Assembly (NCBI RefSeq): GCF_014892515.1
Contig: NZ_JADBGR010000068.1
Span: 83,353-147,352, forward strand
From: Myceligenerans pegani
Lineage (GTDB): Bacteria > Actinomycetota > Actinomycetes > Actinomycetales > Cellulomonadaceae
Direction: 5' to 3'
DNA: 64,000 nt
The translations under genes were made by a program, and so were the position numbers. Under the pieces are notes generated by a model. That model was given only the letters and a program-made list of their open reading frames with translations, was not told the DNA's origin and made no database searches. The number at the start of each line of letters is the position of its first letter. The first letter of the stretch is position 1. This document shows, one piece after another, positions 26,579 through 33,628 of this stretch.

Positions 26579-27001
26579 ATGACTTCCTACGACACACCTC
26601 AGCCCCAGCAGCCGGCCCGGCCGCAGCAGCCCGGGCGGATCCAGTGGCCGCTGATCGGCGGCCTCGCGTGCCTGGCGCTGCTGTGGCCGCTGACCGCGCT
26701 CACGGGCCTCGGCTCCGGCGCGCCGCGCGCGCTGGCGATCGTGGGGATCACCGGCGCCGTGTGGATCGGCGTGGTCGGGTTCGGCCGCGTCGCCCGCCCG
26801 GTGCTGACCCTCACCCTGACCGGCCTCGCCTTCGGCGTGCTCACCATCCTGCTGTCGCTCGTGTTCGCGGGGATCGACGGCGCCGGGCCGGGCGGCGCCG
26901 CGTGGACCGCCCTGCCTGCGCTCGCCATGGACGCGTTCTGGGGTTTCCTGGCCGGGCTGATCGCGCTGGGCATCCAGAGGGCCCGCGGGGACGCACGATG
27001 A
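26579..27001 (+). CDS. Small membrane protein of unknown function
   Basis: This 140-residue protein has a Pro/Gln-rich cytoplasmic start (SYDTPQPQQPARPQQPGRIQ) and about four membrane helices (PLIGGLACLALLWPLTALTG, ALAIVGITGAVWIGVVGFG, VLTLTLTGLAFGVLTILLSLVF and a C-terminal helix). I do not recognise a named family. Its stop overlaps the start of the multicopper oxidase gene (ATGA), so the two are translated together. Confidence 0.75.
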   Translation: MTSYDTPQPQQPARPQQPGRIQWPLIGGLACLALLWPLTALTGLGSGAPRALAIVGITGAVWIGVVGFGRVARPVLTLTLTGLAFGVLTILLSLVFAGIDGAGPGGAAWTALPALAMDAFWGFLAGLIALGIQRARGDAR

Positions 27002-28479
27002 CGCGCGGCCGCGCCGTCCTCGCGGGCCTCACGTCGCTCGGCCTCGCACTGGCCGCGTCCGGATGCGGCGCTCTCGGCGGCTCCGCGACCCCCGTACGCG
27101 CCGTGGAGTTCGGCACCGAGCTCGCGATCCCGCCGCTCGCGGAGTCGACCGTCGTCGGCGGCGTGCGCACGTTCGAGCTCACCGCACGTCCCGGCACGCG
27201 CGAGTTCCTGCCCGGCGTCACCACGCCCACCTGGGGGTTCGACGGCCCGTACCTCGGCCCCACCCTGCGGGCCGAGCGTGGCGAGCGCGTCGCGGTCCGC
27301 GTCACCAACGAGCTCGACGAGACCACGAGCGTGCACTGGCACGGCATGCACCTGCCCCCGGCGATGGACGGCGGGCCGCACCAGCCGATCGCTCCGGGCG
27401 ACACGTGGGAACCCACCTGGGAGATCGACCAGCCCGCGGCCACCCTCTGGTACCACCCGCACCCGCACGGCGCGACGGAGGAGCACGTCTACCGCGGCCT
27501 GGCGGGCCTGTTCCTCCTGGACGACGACGCCTCCCGCGCCGCCGACCTGCCGTCGCGGTACGGGGTCGACGACGTGCCCGTCGTCGTGCAGGACAAGGTG
27601 TTCGACGACGACGGCCGCCTGGAGCTGCGGCACGACGGCGGCGAGCCCGGAACGCTCGGCGACACCGTCATGACCAACGGGACCGTGGGCGCGTACCACG
27701 AGGTGACGACCGAGCGGGTGCGTCTGCGGCTGCTCAACGGCTCCACGGCGCGCACCTACTCCTTCGGCTTCGAGGATCGCTCCTTCGACCTGGTCGCGAC
27801 CGACGGCGGATTGCTCGACGCGCCCGTGCGACTCGACGAGGTGCGCCTCGCGCCGGGTGAGCGGGCGGAGATCGTCGTCGCGTTCGAGCCCGGCGACGTT
27901 ACGCGGCTGCGGTCCACCGAACCGGACCTCGGCGGCGTGGCGGCCTCGTTCGCGATGGGCGGCAACGACGCGTTCGACGTCCTGGAACTGCGGGCCGCGG
28001 ACGATCTCGCGCCGTCGCCCGCCCCGGCGTGGGGACCGTCGTCCCATGCCGGCGAGGACGAACTGCGGGCCGAGGACGCGACCATGGGCCGGTCGTTCGA
28101 GCTGGCCGACCGCATGATCAACGGCGAGCGCATGGACATGTCGCGGATCGACGAGGTCGTCACGGTCGGCGACACGGAGGTGTGGGAGGTGCGGAACGCC
28201 CACCCGGTGCCGCACAGCTTCCACGTGCACGACGTGCAGTTCCGCATCCTGACGATCGACGGGCGGGAGCCGCCGCCCGGGCTCGCCGGGCCGAAGGACA
28301 CGGTCTACCTCGAGCCGCGCAGGACGTACCGCCTCCTGATGCGGTTCGAGGACTACACCGACACGGAGATGCCGTACATGTACCACTGCCACATGCTGCT
28401 GCACGAGGACGAGGGGATGATGGGGCAGTTCCTCGTGGTGGAGCCGGGCGAAACCGCCTCTGACCACGTAGGACACTGA
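26998..28479 (+). CDS. Multicopper oxidase lipoprotein (CueO/bilirubin oxidase type)
   Basis: This 493-residue enzyme is exported as a lipoprotein (lipobox ASGC, cysteine about residue 23). All copper ligand motifs are present: H113/H115 in HWHG, H153/H155/H157 in YHPHPHG, H406/H409/H411 in HSFHVHD, and H463/C464/H465 with H469 and M474 in YHCHMLLHEDEGM. It oxidises phenols, metal ions or bilirubin-like substrates with reduction of O2 to water. From codon 462 on, its 3' end is repeated 1.8 kb downstream, and the last residues (ETASDHVGH) differ from that copy. This points to an insertion event at the gene end. Confidence 0.92.
   Translation: MTRGRAVLAGLTSLGLALAASGCGALGGSATPVRAVEFGTELAIPPLAESTVVGGVRTFELTARPGTREFLPGVTTPTWGFDGPYLGPTLRAERGERVAVRVTNELDETTSVHWHGMHLPPAMDGGPHQPIAPGDTWEPTWEIDQPAATLWYHPHPHGATEEHVYRGLAGLFLLDDDASRAADLPSRYGVDDVPVVVQDKVFDDDGRLELRHDGGEPGTLGDTVMTNGTVGAYHEVTTERVRLRLLNGSTARTYSFGFEDRSFDLVATDGGLLDAPVRLDEVRLAPGERAEIVVAFEPGDVTRLRSTEPDLGGVAASFAMGGNDAFDVLELRAADDLAPSPAPAWGPSSHAGEDELRAEDATMGRSFELADRMINGERMDMSRIDEVVTVGDTEVWEVRNAHPVPHSFHVHDVQFRILTIDGREPPPGLAGPKDTVYLEPRRTYRLLMRFEDYTDTEMPYMYHCHMLLHEDEGMMGQFLVVEPGETASDHVGH
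28383..28455. repeat. Left copy of the duplicated multicopper oxidase 3' end
   Basis: These 73 bases recur at 30202-30274 with four mismatches; the first 51 bases are identical. The copies are in direct orientation and enclose about 1.75 kb of unrelated DNA, an arrangement like attL and attR of an element integrated into a gene end. Confidence 0.85.
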
Positions 28480-28517
28480 GCGACACTTGGCATCATTTTT
28501 CGGCCTTGCTCGGCCTC

Positions 28518-28537
28518 TCGTGTAACGCGTGTGTAAC
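28518..28537. repeat. Left copy of a 20-bp direct repeat inside the island
   Basis: A 20-base sequence starting TCGTGTAAC recurs at 30129-30148 with two mismatches. The two copies lie 62 bp inside the left and 53 bp inside the right oxidase-end repeat. Confidence 0.6.
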
Positions 28538-28585
28538 CGGCCGTCATAGCCCTGCGGGCCTGTGACCCGGCCATGTGTCCGGCCT

Positions 28586-28780
28586 CGGTGTCCCTGTCCT
28601 CCGTCGTCCGTTGGCGCGGGGCACGTCTCGGACATCGGTTCTGCCGGCAGGGCAACCCGTCCCGCCGTGACGTGCTCGACGGCGGGTGACTGGTCAACGT
28701 GGCGGGACGGGTTGCCCTGCCGGCGGGTTCGGTGTCAGGGTCCCGGTGAAGCCAACGGACGACGGAGGACAGGGACACCG
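28586..28780. repeat. Large foldback inverted repeat (30-bp and 24-bp perfect arms)
   Basis: The outer arms, 28586-28615 and 28751-28780, are perfect 30-bp inverted repeats. The inner arms, 28643-28666 and 28701-28724, are perfect 24-bp inverted repeats. The linkers between them are only partly complementary, so the whole is one long imperfect palindrome with a 34-nt centre. No believable coding sequence is inside. It could be a foldback or MITE-like mobile sequence, a structured RNA or a recombination site. It lies in the 446-bp gene-free stretch 28480-28925, which otherwise holds the 20-bp repeat at 28518 and the hairpin at 28828. Confidence 0.9.
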
Positions 28781-28827
28781 TCCCTCGATCCTCTTGACTC
28801 CAGCAGGTGCCCGCCGGAGGCATCACG

Positions 28828-28860
28828 AAAGGCGACCTCGAACGCGTCGGGGTCGCCTTT
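28828..28860. terminator. Hairpin ending in TTT after the foldback element
   Basis: A 10-bp stem, AAAGGCGACC (28828-28837) with GGTCGCCTTT (28851-28860) and a 13-nt loop, is extended by CACG/CGTG after a 2-nt bulge. The AAA/TTT ends suggest a bidirectional intrinsic terminator; it also lies beyond the 3' end of the small minus-strand gene at 28926. Confidence 0.65.
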
Positions 28861-28925
28861 GTCGTGTGGGCCGACGGTCTGGAGCGGACGGGTCGCCCGG
28901 ACCGGGGGTGGGTCGGGTGTAGCCG

Positions 28926-29114
28926 CTACTCGTAAGGCCCTTCGACTGCAAGCGGGAAGCCGGACGGTAACACTGCGACCAGGCAGGCATGGTGTGCCCA
29001 GATGGTTTGGGTCGCCATGCTGTGGGTCCAGGACATGTCAAGGCGGAGGTGCCTCGGGTCGTCGGTAGTCGGTTCGCCACAGAAGGCGCAGAGGTACTCG
29101 TCGCTGTTGCTCAC
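28926..29114 (-). CDS. Small cysteine-rich hypothetical protein
   Basis: This 62-residue protein has a CAFCGE motif near the N-terminus and AHHACL in the second half, a plausible zinc site (Cys2 plus His/Cys). The pattern CAFCGE-DP-LRL-W-Q-AHHACL-FPL reminds me of small hypothetical proteins scattered in many bacteria, but I cannot name a function. Start GTG 29114 has no clear ribosome site. It lies inside the mosaic island and has a lower GC content than the flanking genes. Confidence 0.6.
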   Translation of the reverse strand: MSNSDEYLCAFCGEPTTDDPRHLRLDMSWTHSMATQTIWAHHACLVAVLPSGFPLAVEGPYE

Positions 29115-29292
29115 TGGCTGATGGTCTTACCTTGCGGATACTTCTGTCGCTCGCGCGGCAGCTCGACCCTGGGTCCGGTCCTTGGCGGCGTGGCCGGTAG
29201 GCCGTCAGGGGTGCGCGGTGGGGTGCGCGCAGGGCCGAAGGCCCGGAGCGCGGGGTCCCCGGAGCGCGGGGCCCCTGCCGGCCGGACGGCCC

Positions 29293-29310
29293 GCGCGCCG
29301 CCAGGCGCGC
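29293..29310. terminator. Short GC hairpin before the HD-domain gene
   Basis: GCGCGCC-gcca-GGCGCGC forms a perfect 7-bp stem followed by CTTGATCTCTT. It may insulate the HD gene from upstream transcription. The stretch 29115-29292 holds no gene that I can support. Confidence 0.45.
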
Positions 29311-29311
29311 C

Positions 29312-29330
29312 TTGATCTCTTAGAGGTCAA
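29312..29330. promoter_or_regulatory. GntR/HutC-like operator upstream of the HD-domain gene
   Basis: TTGATCTCTTAGAGGTCAA is a 19-bp palindrome with one mismatch around a central T. AGAGGTCA is repeated at 29361-29368, 39 bp further on. Palindromes of this kind are bound by GntR-family repressors. No GntR gene is in the window, so the regulator would be elsewhere or lost. Confidence 0.55.
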
Positions 29331-29395
29331 TTCGGCAGTGCCGCCCAGGTCAGACGCGCAAGAGGTCAGATCTGGGAATACGGCAGGATGGCAGC

Positions 29396-30136
29396 ATGTG
29401 GGAACCGGACCAGGCACCGCGACTCGCGCGACGCTGCCTGAAAGACCTCGGGCGGCGCTGGCAACACGTGGAAGGCGTGGGTCGGCTGGCGGATCAGCTC
29501 GTCGCAGACGTGGGGCTTCCTGAAGACGTCCGTGCGGCAGCGTGGCTGCATGACATCGGCTATGCGCCGGATCTCGCGCTTACCGGTTTTCACCCACTTG
29601 ACGGCGCGGTCTACCTCAGCGAATGCGGTGCTCCCGAGGAAGTCGTTGGGCTCGTCGCATGGCACACGGGCGCGGTATGGGAAGCCTCCGAGCGCGGGCT
29701 CTCGGACAGGTTGGCGAGGATGCCCGAACCTTCAGAGAAGTGGCTTGATGTGGTCACGCTGATTGACCTGGTGACAGGTCCAGATGGGGTCGCGACGACT
29801 CCCGACAGGCGCGTCGCGGAGATCCTTGGTCGCTACGACTCGTCCCATCCGGTGCATCGCGCCGTGAAGTTCTCCGGCCCGGAGCTGCTGGCGTCCGCTG
29901 CTCGTGCTCGTGCGGCGCTCGGTCTATCCGATGAATGGCCGCTCGGCTCCACTGAGCGCATGTCAGAAGCGGCTGGCCCCTCACCTGCACGCGGCGGTGC
30001 GGGGTGCGATCCCTCGGGCCACGATCAAGGCGGTTGCCGCCGGGACCTACTTCGCGGCCTGGTGGCCGCCGGTGGACGTGGAGGTGTACTCGCCCGGAGC
30101 GCACCCGCCGGGCCGTCGACGAGATGTTTCGTGTAA
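29396..30136 (+). CDS. HD-domain protein (possible phosphohydrolase) in the island
   Basis: The first part (about residues 1-180) is an HD domain: HVEGVGRLADQLVAD, then AAWLHDIGYAPDLALTGFHPLDGAVYL, then VAWHTGAVWEA. HD proteins are metal-dependent phosphohydrolases acting on nucleotides or related compounds; the substrate here is unknown. Homologues as I recall them end near GLSDEWPL. The remaining about 60 residues (Gly/Arg-rich) look like read-through into unrelated DNA, so the 3' end is probably damaged by the island junction. Codon use is less GC-biased than in the neighbours, a sign of transfer. Confidence 0.7.
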   Translation: MWEPDQAPRLARRCLKDLGRRWQHVEGVGRLADQLVADVGLPEDVRAAAWLHDIGYAPDLALTGFHPLDGAVYLSECGAPEEVVGLVAWHTGAVWEASERGLSDRLARMPEPSEKWLDVVTLIDLVTGPDGVATTPDRRVAEILGRYDSSHPVHRAVKFSGPELLASAARARAALGLSDEWPLGSTERMSEAAGPSPARGGAGCDPSGHDQGGCRRDLLRGLVAAGGRGGVLARSAPAGPSTRCFV

Positions 30137-30148
30137 CCCGTGTGGAAC
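30129..30148. repeat. Right copy of the 20-bp direct repeat
   Basis: This matches 28518-28537 at 18 of 20 positions in the same orientation. It covers the stop codon of the HD-domain frame and lies 53 bp before the right oxidase-end repeat. Confidence 0.6.
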
Positions 30149-30197
30149 GCAAGCCCGATGGGGACACGAACGAGCAGGTCAGAGCCGCGTAATGGTA

Positions 30198-30316
30198 TGT
30201 CCCACTGCCACATGCTGCTGCACGAGGACGAGGGGATGATGGGGCAGTTCCTGGTCGTGGAGCCGGGCGACGCCGGGAGGCCGGCCGTGACCGCGCCGCG
30301 CGGCCACGGCCACTGA
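30198..30316 (+). pseudogene. Fragment of the multicopper oxidase 3' end
   Basis: Thirty-nine codons in one frame encode the last copper-binding motif and C-terminus of a multicopper oxidase (SHCHMLLHEDEGMMGQFL, then VVEPGDAG and a His-ending tail RGHGH). Bases 30202-30274 copy 28383-28455. The fragment has no other part of the enzyme. It probably is the original 3' end of the oxidase gene, cut off when the island inserted and replaced in the intact gene by the incoming copy; or it is a duplication. The four mismatches show the two copies are not fresh. Confidence 0.8.
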
Positions 30317-30418
30317 CCGGCGGATGTGTGCCACGTCACGCGGCGCGACGGTCACATCCGTGGGGTCCTGCGGCGTCGTCGGGGCAACGAAGCAGAGACC
30401 GAGCATGGGAGAAGCATC

Positions 30419-31612
30419 ATGAGCACGAGGACCGAGGTGGTCGTGATCGGTGCCGGGTACTCCGGCGTTCTCGCCGCCAACCGGCTGACGCAGCGGGACG
30501 ACGTCGACGTCACCCTCGTCAACCCGCGCGCCGAGTTCGTCGAGCGCATCCGCCTGCACCAGCTCGTCGCCGGGACCCACGACGCCGTCGTCGACCTCGC
30601 GGACGTCCTCGCCCCGCGGGTACGCCTGGTCGTCGACGCCGTGGAGCGCATCGACGTCCCCGGGCGGGCGCTGGATCTGGCGTCGGGCGGGCGGATCGGC
30701 TACGACCGGCTCGTCTACGCGGTCGGCAGCCGGGCCGCCACGCCGGAGGTTCCGGGGGCCGCCGAGCACGCGCACCCGATCGCGACCGTGGAGGACGCGC
30801 GCCGGCTGCGCTCGCTCCTCCACGGCGCCACGCCGGGAGCCCCGGTCGTCGTGGTCGGCGCGGGCCCGACCGGTGTCGAGACGGCCGCCGAGCTCGGCGA
30901 GCAGGGGCACGCCGTGACGCTGGTCTGCGGCAAGACCGTCGGGCCGTACCTGCACCCGCGGGTGCGGGACGTCGTGACCGACCGCCTCGACGGGTTCGGC
31001 GTGACCGTGCTCCAGGGTCCCGGAGCCACGGTGCGCGAGGTGACACCAGGCGGTGTCCACCTGGCCGACGGGCGGGACCTGACGAGCGCCCTGACGATCT
31101 GGACCGCGGGGTTCGGCGTGCCGGACCTCGCGCGGCGCAGCGGGCTGACCACGGACGACGTCGGGCGGCTGATCACGGACGAGACCCTGACCAGCGTGGA
31201 CGACGACCGGATCGTGGCGGCCGGCGACTCCGCCGCGCCCTCGGGTACGCCCTTCCGGATGAGCTGCCAGGCGGCGCTGCCGCTCGGCGCGATCGCCGCG
31301 GACACGGTGCTGGCCCGGCTCGCCGGACGCGCGCCGCGGACGGCGAACGTCGTGTTCGCGGGGCAGTGCCTGAGCCTCGGCCGCACCGCCGGGCTGTTCC
31401 AGCTCGCGAGCCTCGACGACCGGTCCACCCGCAGGTTCCTCGGCGGCGGTCGGGCCGGCGCGTGGCTCAAGGAGTTCGTGTGCGCGTCCACGGTCAAGGA
31501 GCTCAGGCACGAGGCGCGCAGGCCCGGGCAGTCGAAGCTGCACCGGCTGGTCACCAAGGACGTGCGCAGCCGGTACCTGAGCCCGCGCGCCGAGGCGGGC
31601 CTGGTTTCCTGA
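30419..31612 (+). CDS. FAD-dependent NAD(P)H oxidoreductase, type II NADH dehydrogenase-like
   Basis: This 397-residue flavoprotein has two dinucleotide-binding motifs: VVVIGAGYSGVLAANRL at the N-terminus (FAD) and VVVVGAGPTGVETAAELG near residue 140 (NAD(P)H). The third FAD contact, DDRIVAAGDSAAP, is also present. The type II NADH dehydrogenase family passes electrons from NADH to a quinone at the membrane face. A segment with WLKEFVCAS near the C-terminus could touch the membrane. ATG 30419 follows GGGAGAAG. It ends 13 bp from a convergent gene. Confidence 0.88.
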   Translation: MSTRTEVVVIGAGYSGVLAANRLTQRDDVDVTLVNPRAEFVERIRLHQLVAGTHDAVVDLADVLAPRVRLVVDAVERIDVPGRALDLASGGRIGYDRLVYAVGSRAATPEVPGAAEHAHPIATVEDARRLRSLLHGATPGAPVVVVGAGPTGVETAAELGEQGHAVTLVCGKTVGPYLHPRVRDVVTDRLDGFGVTVLQGPGATVREVTPGGVHLADGRDLTSALTIWTAGFGVPDLARRSGLTTDDVGRLITDETLTSVDDDRIVAAGDSAAPSGTPFRMSCQAALPLGAIAADTVLARLAGRAPRTANVVFAGQCLSLGRTAGLFQLASLDDRSTRRFLGGGRAGAWLKEFVCASTVKELRHEARRPGQSKLHRLVTKDVRSRYLSPRAEAGLVS

Positions 31613-31625
31613 CAGGGACGGGCGG

Positions 31626-33197
31626 TCACCTCGACTCGAGCACCGCCCGGGCCGCGTTGTGGCCGCCCAGGCCGGAGACGGCGCCGCCGCGGCGGGCGCC
31701 CGAGCCGCACAGCAGGACGGCCGGGTGGTCCGTGGCCACGCCCCAGCGGTCCGCCGGGGCCGTGAGGTCGGCGCGGTCGTCGGCCCACGGCCAGGCGAGG
31801 TCGCCGTGGAAGATGTGTCCGCCCGGCATGTTCAGGTCCGCCTCGATGTCCTGGGGGATCTTCGCCTCGATGCAGGGCCTCCCGTCCGCGTCGCGGGCGA
31901 CGACGGAGGCGATCGGATCGATCAGGTGCTCGTCCAGGGACGCGATCGCGCGGGCCACCGCTTCGGCCTTGCGCTCCGCCCGGGTGGCGGGGTCGTCGAA
32001 CAGGGTGGCCGGCAGGTGCAGGCCGAAATAGGTGAGGGTGTGGGTGCCCTCGGGCACGTCGCCGAGGATCGTCGGGTCGGTCAGGGAGTGGCAGTACACC
32101 TCGCCGGGCATGCGGATGGGCACCTGCCCGGCCGCGGCCTGGGCGTAGGCGGTCTCCAGTTCGTCGTAGCCCTCGCCGAGGTGGAGGGTCCCGGCGAACG
32201 CGGTCCGCGGGTCGGCACCGGACCGGAGCCGGGGCAGCCGGTCCAGCAGGAGGTTCACCTTGAGCTGCGCCCCGACGGGCCGGGCCGCCGGGTCCGGCGT
32301 CTCGCCGAGCAGGCCCGCCAGCACCCAGGGCGCCACGTTCGCGAGCACGAACCGCGTCCGCAGCGTCCGCCCCGCGACCCGCACCTCGGCGCCGCCGTCC
32401 TCGGGGCGGATCGCCGTGACCTCGGCATCGGTCACCAGCACCGCTCCCGCCGCCGTGGCGGCCGTGGCCAGGGCTTCCGTGACCGCGCCCATGCCGCCCA
32501 CCGGCACCTGCCACTCCCCCGTGCCGTTCCCGATCAGGTGGTAGAGGAAGCAGCGGTTCTGCACCAGCGAGCCGGCACGCAGGCTCGCGAACGTCCCGAT
32601 GAGCGCGTCGGTCGCGACGACACCGCGCACCGTGTCGTCGGCGAACCGCCGCTCCACCGCCTCGCCCAGGGGACGCTCCACCAGGTCCCGCCAGATCCGG
32701 GCGTCCACCCGCGCGCGCAGCTCGCCCTCCCGGGGCAGCGGCGCGGTGAGGGTGGGCGCGACCACGCCGGCCAGGTCACCGACCGCCGCGTAGAACGCCC
32801 GCCACGCCTCGTACTCGGCGTCGGACCCGGTCACGGAACGGAACGAGGCGGCTGTCGCGGCGCCCTCCGGGCGCTCCACCAGAAGGCCGCCGGGCACGCC
32901 GTCGCGCATCACGGGCGTGTACGACGCCGTGACGCGCGGCGCCAGCCGCAGGTCGAGGCCGAGGTCGCGGACCACCTGGTCGGGCAGCAGGGAGACGAGG
33001 TACGAGTAGCGCGACAGCCGGGTGGGACGGCCGGGGAACGCCCGGGCGGAGACCGCGGCGCCGCCGGTGTGGTCGAGGCGTTCGAGCACCGCCACGGACA
33101 GGCCGGCGCGCGCCAGGTACGCGGCGGCGGTGAGGCCGTTGTGCCCGCCGCCGACGATGACGACGTCGTACTCGGAAGTGCTGACAGAGCTAGTCAT
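31626..33197 (-). CDS. Phytoene desaturase-like NAD(P)/FAD-dependent oxidoreductase
   Basis: This 523-residue flavoprotein begins with the FAD motif YDVVIVGGGHNGLTAAAYLARAGLSVAVLE and the following GGAAVS, typical of CrtI/PYROXD2-like oxidoreductases. The C-terminal FAD contact is LLCGSGARRGGAVSGLGGHNAARAVL. No carotenoid genes are nearby, so a carotenoid role is unlikely to be readable from context; the substrate is unknown. Start ATG 33197 is chosen because the FAD motif starts about 11 residues later. Its upstream region is AT-rich and shared with the next small gene. Confidence 0.85.
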   Translation of the reverse strand: MTSSVSTSEYDVVIVGGGHNGLTAAAYLARAGLSVAVLERLDHTGGAAVSARAFPGRPTRLSRYSYLVSLLPDQVVRDLGLDLRLAPRVTASYTPVMRDGVPGGLLVERPEGAATAASFRSVTGSDAEYEAWRAFYAAVGDLAGVVAPTLTAPLPREGELRARVDARIWRDLVERPLGEAVERRFADDTVRGVVATDALIGTFASLRAGSLVQNRCFLYHLIGNGTGEWQVPVGGMGAVTEALATAATAAGAVLVTDAEVTAIRPEDGGAEVRVAGRTLRTRFVLANVAPWVLAGLLGETPDPAARPVGAQLKVNLLLDRLPRLRSGADPRTAFAGTLHLGEGYDELETAYAQAAAGQVPIRMPGEVYCHSLTDPTILGDVPEGTHTLTYFGLHLPATLFDDPATRAERKAEAVARAIASLDEHLIDPIASVVARDADGRPCIEAKIPQDIEADLNMPGGHIFHGDLAWPWADDRADLTAPADRWGVATDHPAVLLCGSGARRGGAVSGLGGHNAARAVLESR

Positions 33198-33390
33198 ATC
33201 GTCATTGTCGCGTATCACGGTCGTGGCTTGTCTCACGTGGATTCTGCGTGTACGCCATACTCATTACGTCAAAAATAATGATTGTCGCGCGTTGAGACTG
33301 TGAAGCCCCTGAATCATTCCGCGCGCCTAACGTGATATTCGGCGGCGCAGTGTTAATTGCCGTCGTTCCGATACACGAAGGAGATGCATC
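33198..33390. promoter_or_regulatory. AT-rich divergent promoter region
   Basis: This 193-bp gap between the desaturase-like gene (minus) and the 47-residue peptide gene (plus) is clearly less GC-rich than the rest, with runs such as CAAAAATAATGATTG near 33269-33283 and GTGTTAATTG near 33350. TTGACG followed by AATGAGTATG on the minus strand is a possible promoter for the flavoprotein. I cannot fix transcription starts. Confidence 0.45.
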
Positions 33391-33534
33391 ATGGATATCC
33401 TCTCGGGTCTCATCGATGCGATCATGGCCCTGCTCAACAGCCTGGGCCTGGGTCTGCCGCTGCCCGAGCTGCCGGGCCTCCCGCTCCCGGAGCTACCGGG
33501 CCTCCCGCTGCCGGAGCCGCCGCTGCCGCTCTGA
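33391..33534 (+). CDS. 47-residue Pro/Leu-repeat peptide
   Basis: A very good ribosome site (GAAGGAGATG) precedes ATG 33391, and a strong terminator follows the stop, so this short frame is probably a real gene. The N-terminal half (MDILSGLIDAIMALLNSLGL) could be an amphipathic or membrane helix. The C-terminal half repeats the unit LPLPELPG two to three times, encoded by a 24-bp DNA repeat. I know no family. A small membrane-active or surface peptide is possible. Confidence 0.65.
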   Translation: MDILSGLIDAIMALLNSLGLGLPLPELPGLPLPELPGLPLPEPPLPL

Positions 33535-33569
33535 TCCATACCGGCGTCTCCACAGGCGTCGTAGGAAGA

Positions 33570-33605
33570 CAGCGCCCCCGCGGGTGGTCACCCGCGGGGG
33601 CGCTG
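33570..33605. terminator. Bidirectional terminator between convergent genes
   Basis: A perfect 17-bp stem (33570-33586 with 33589-33605) with a 2-nt loop lies 36 bp after the peptide gene stop and 24 bp before the end of the convergent secreted-protein gene. It can end transcription from both sides. Confidence 0.85.
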
Positions 33606-33628
33606 CGCTATTCGCGAGAAGCTCGAGA

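Noticed and set aside
28562-29068. 168-codon plus-strand frame across the foldback element
   Set aside because: It reads through both arms of the inverted repeat and a terminator-like hairpin and has no family features; more likely not coding.
30004-30192. 62-codon frame ending in FRVTRVERKPDGDTNEQVRAA
   Set aside because: The last 24 residues look protein-like and may be a gene remnant at the island border, but the first part is Arg/Pro shadow and there is no start signal; not called as a gene.
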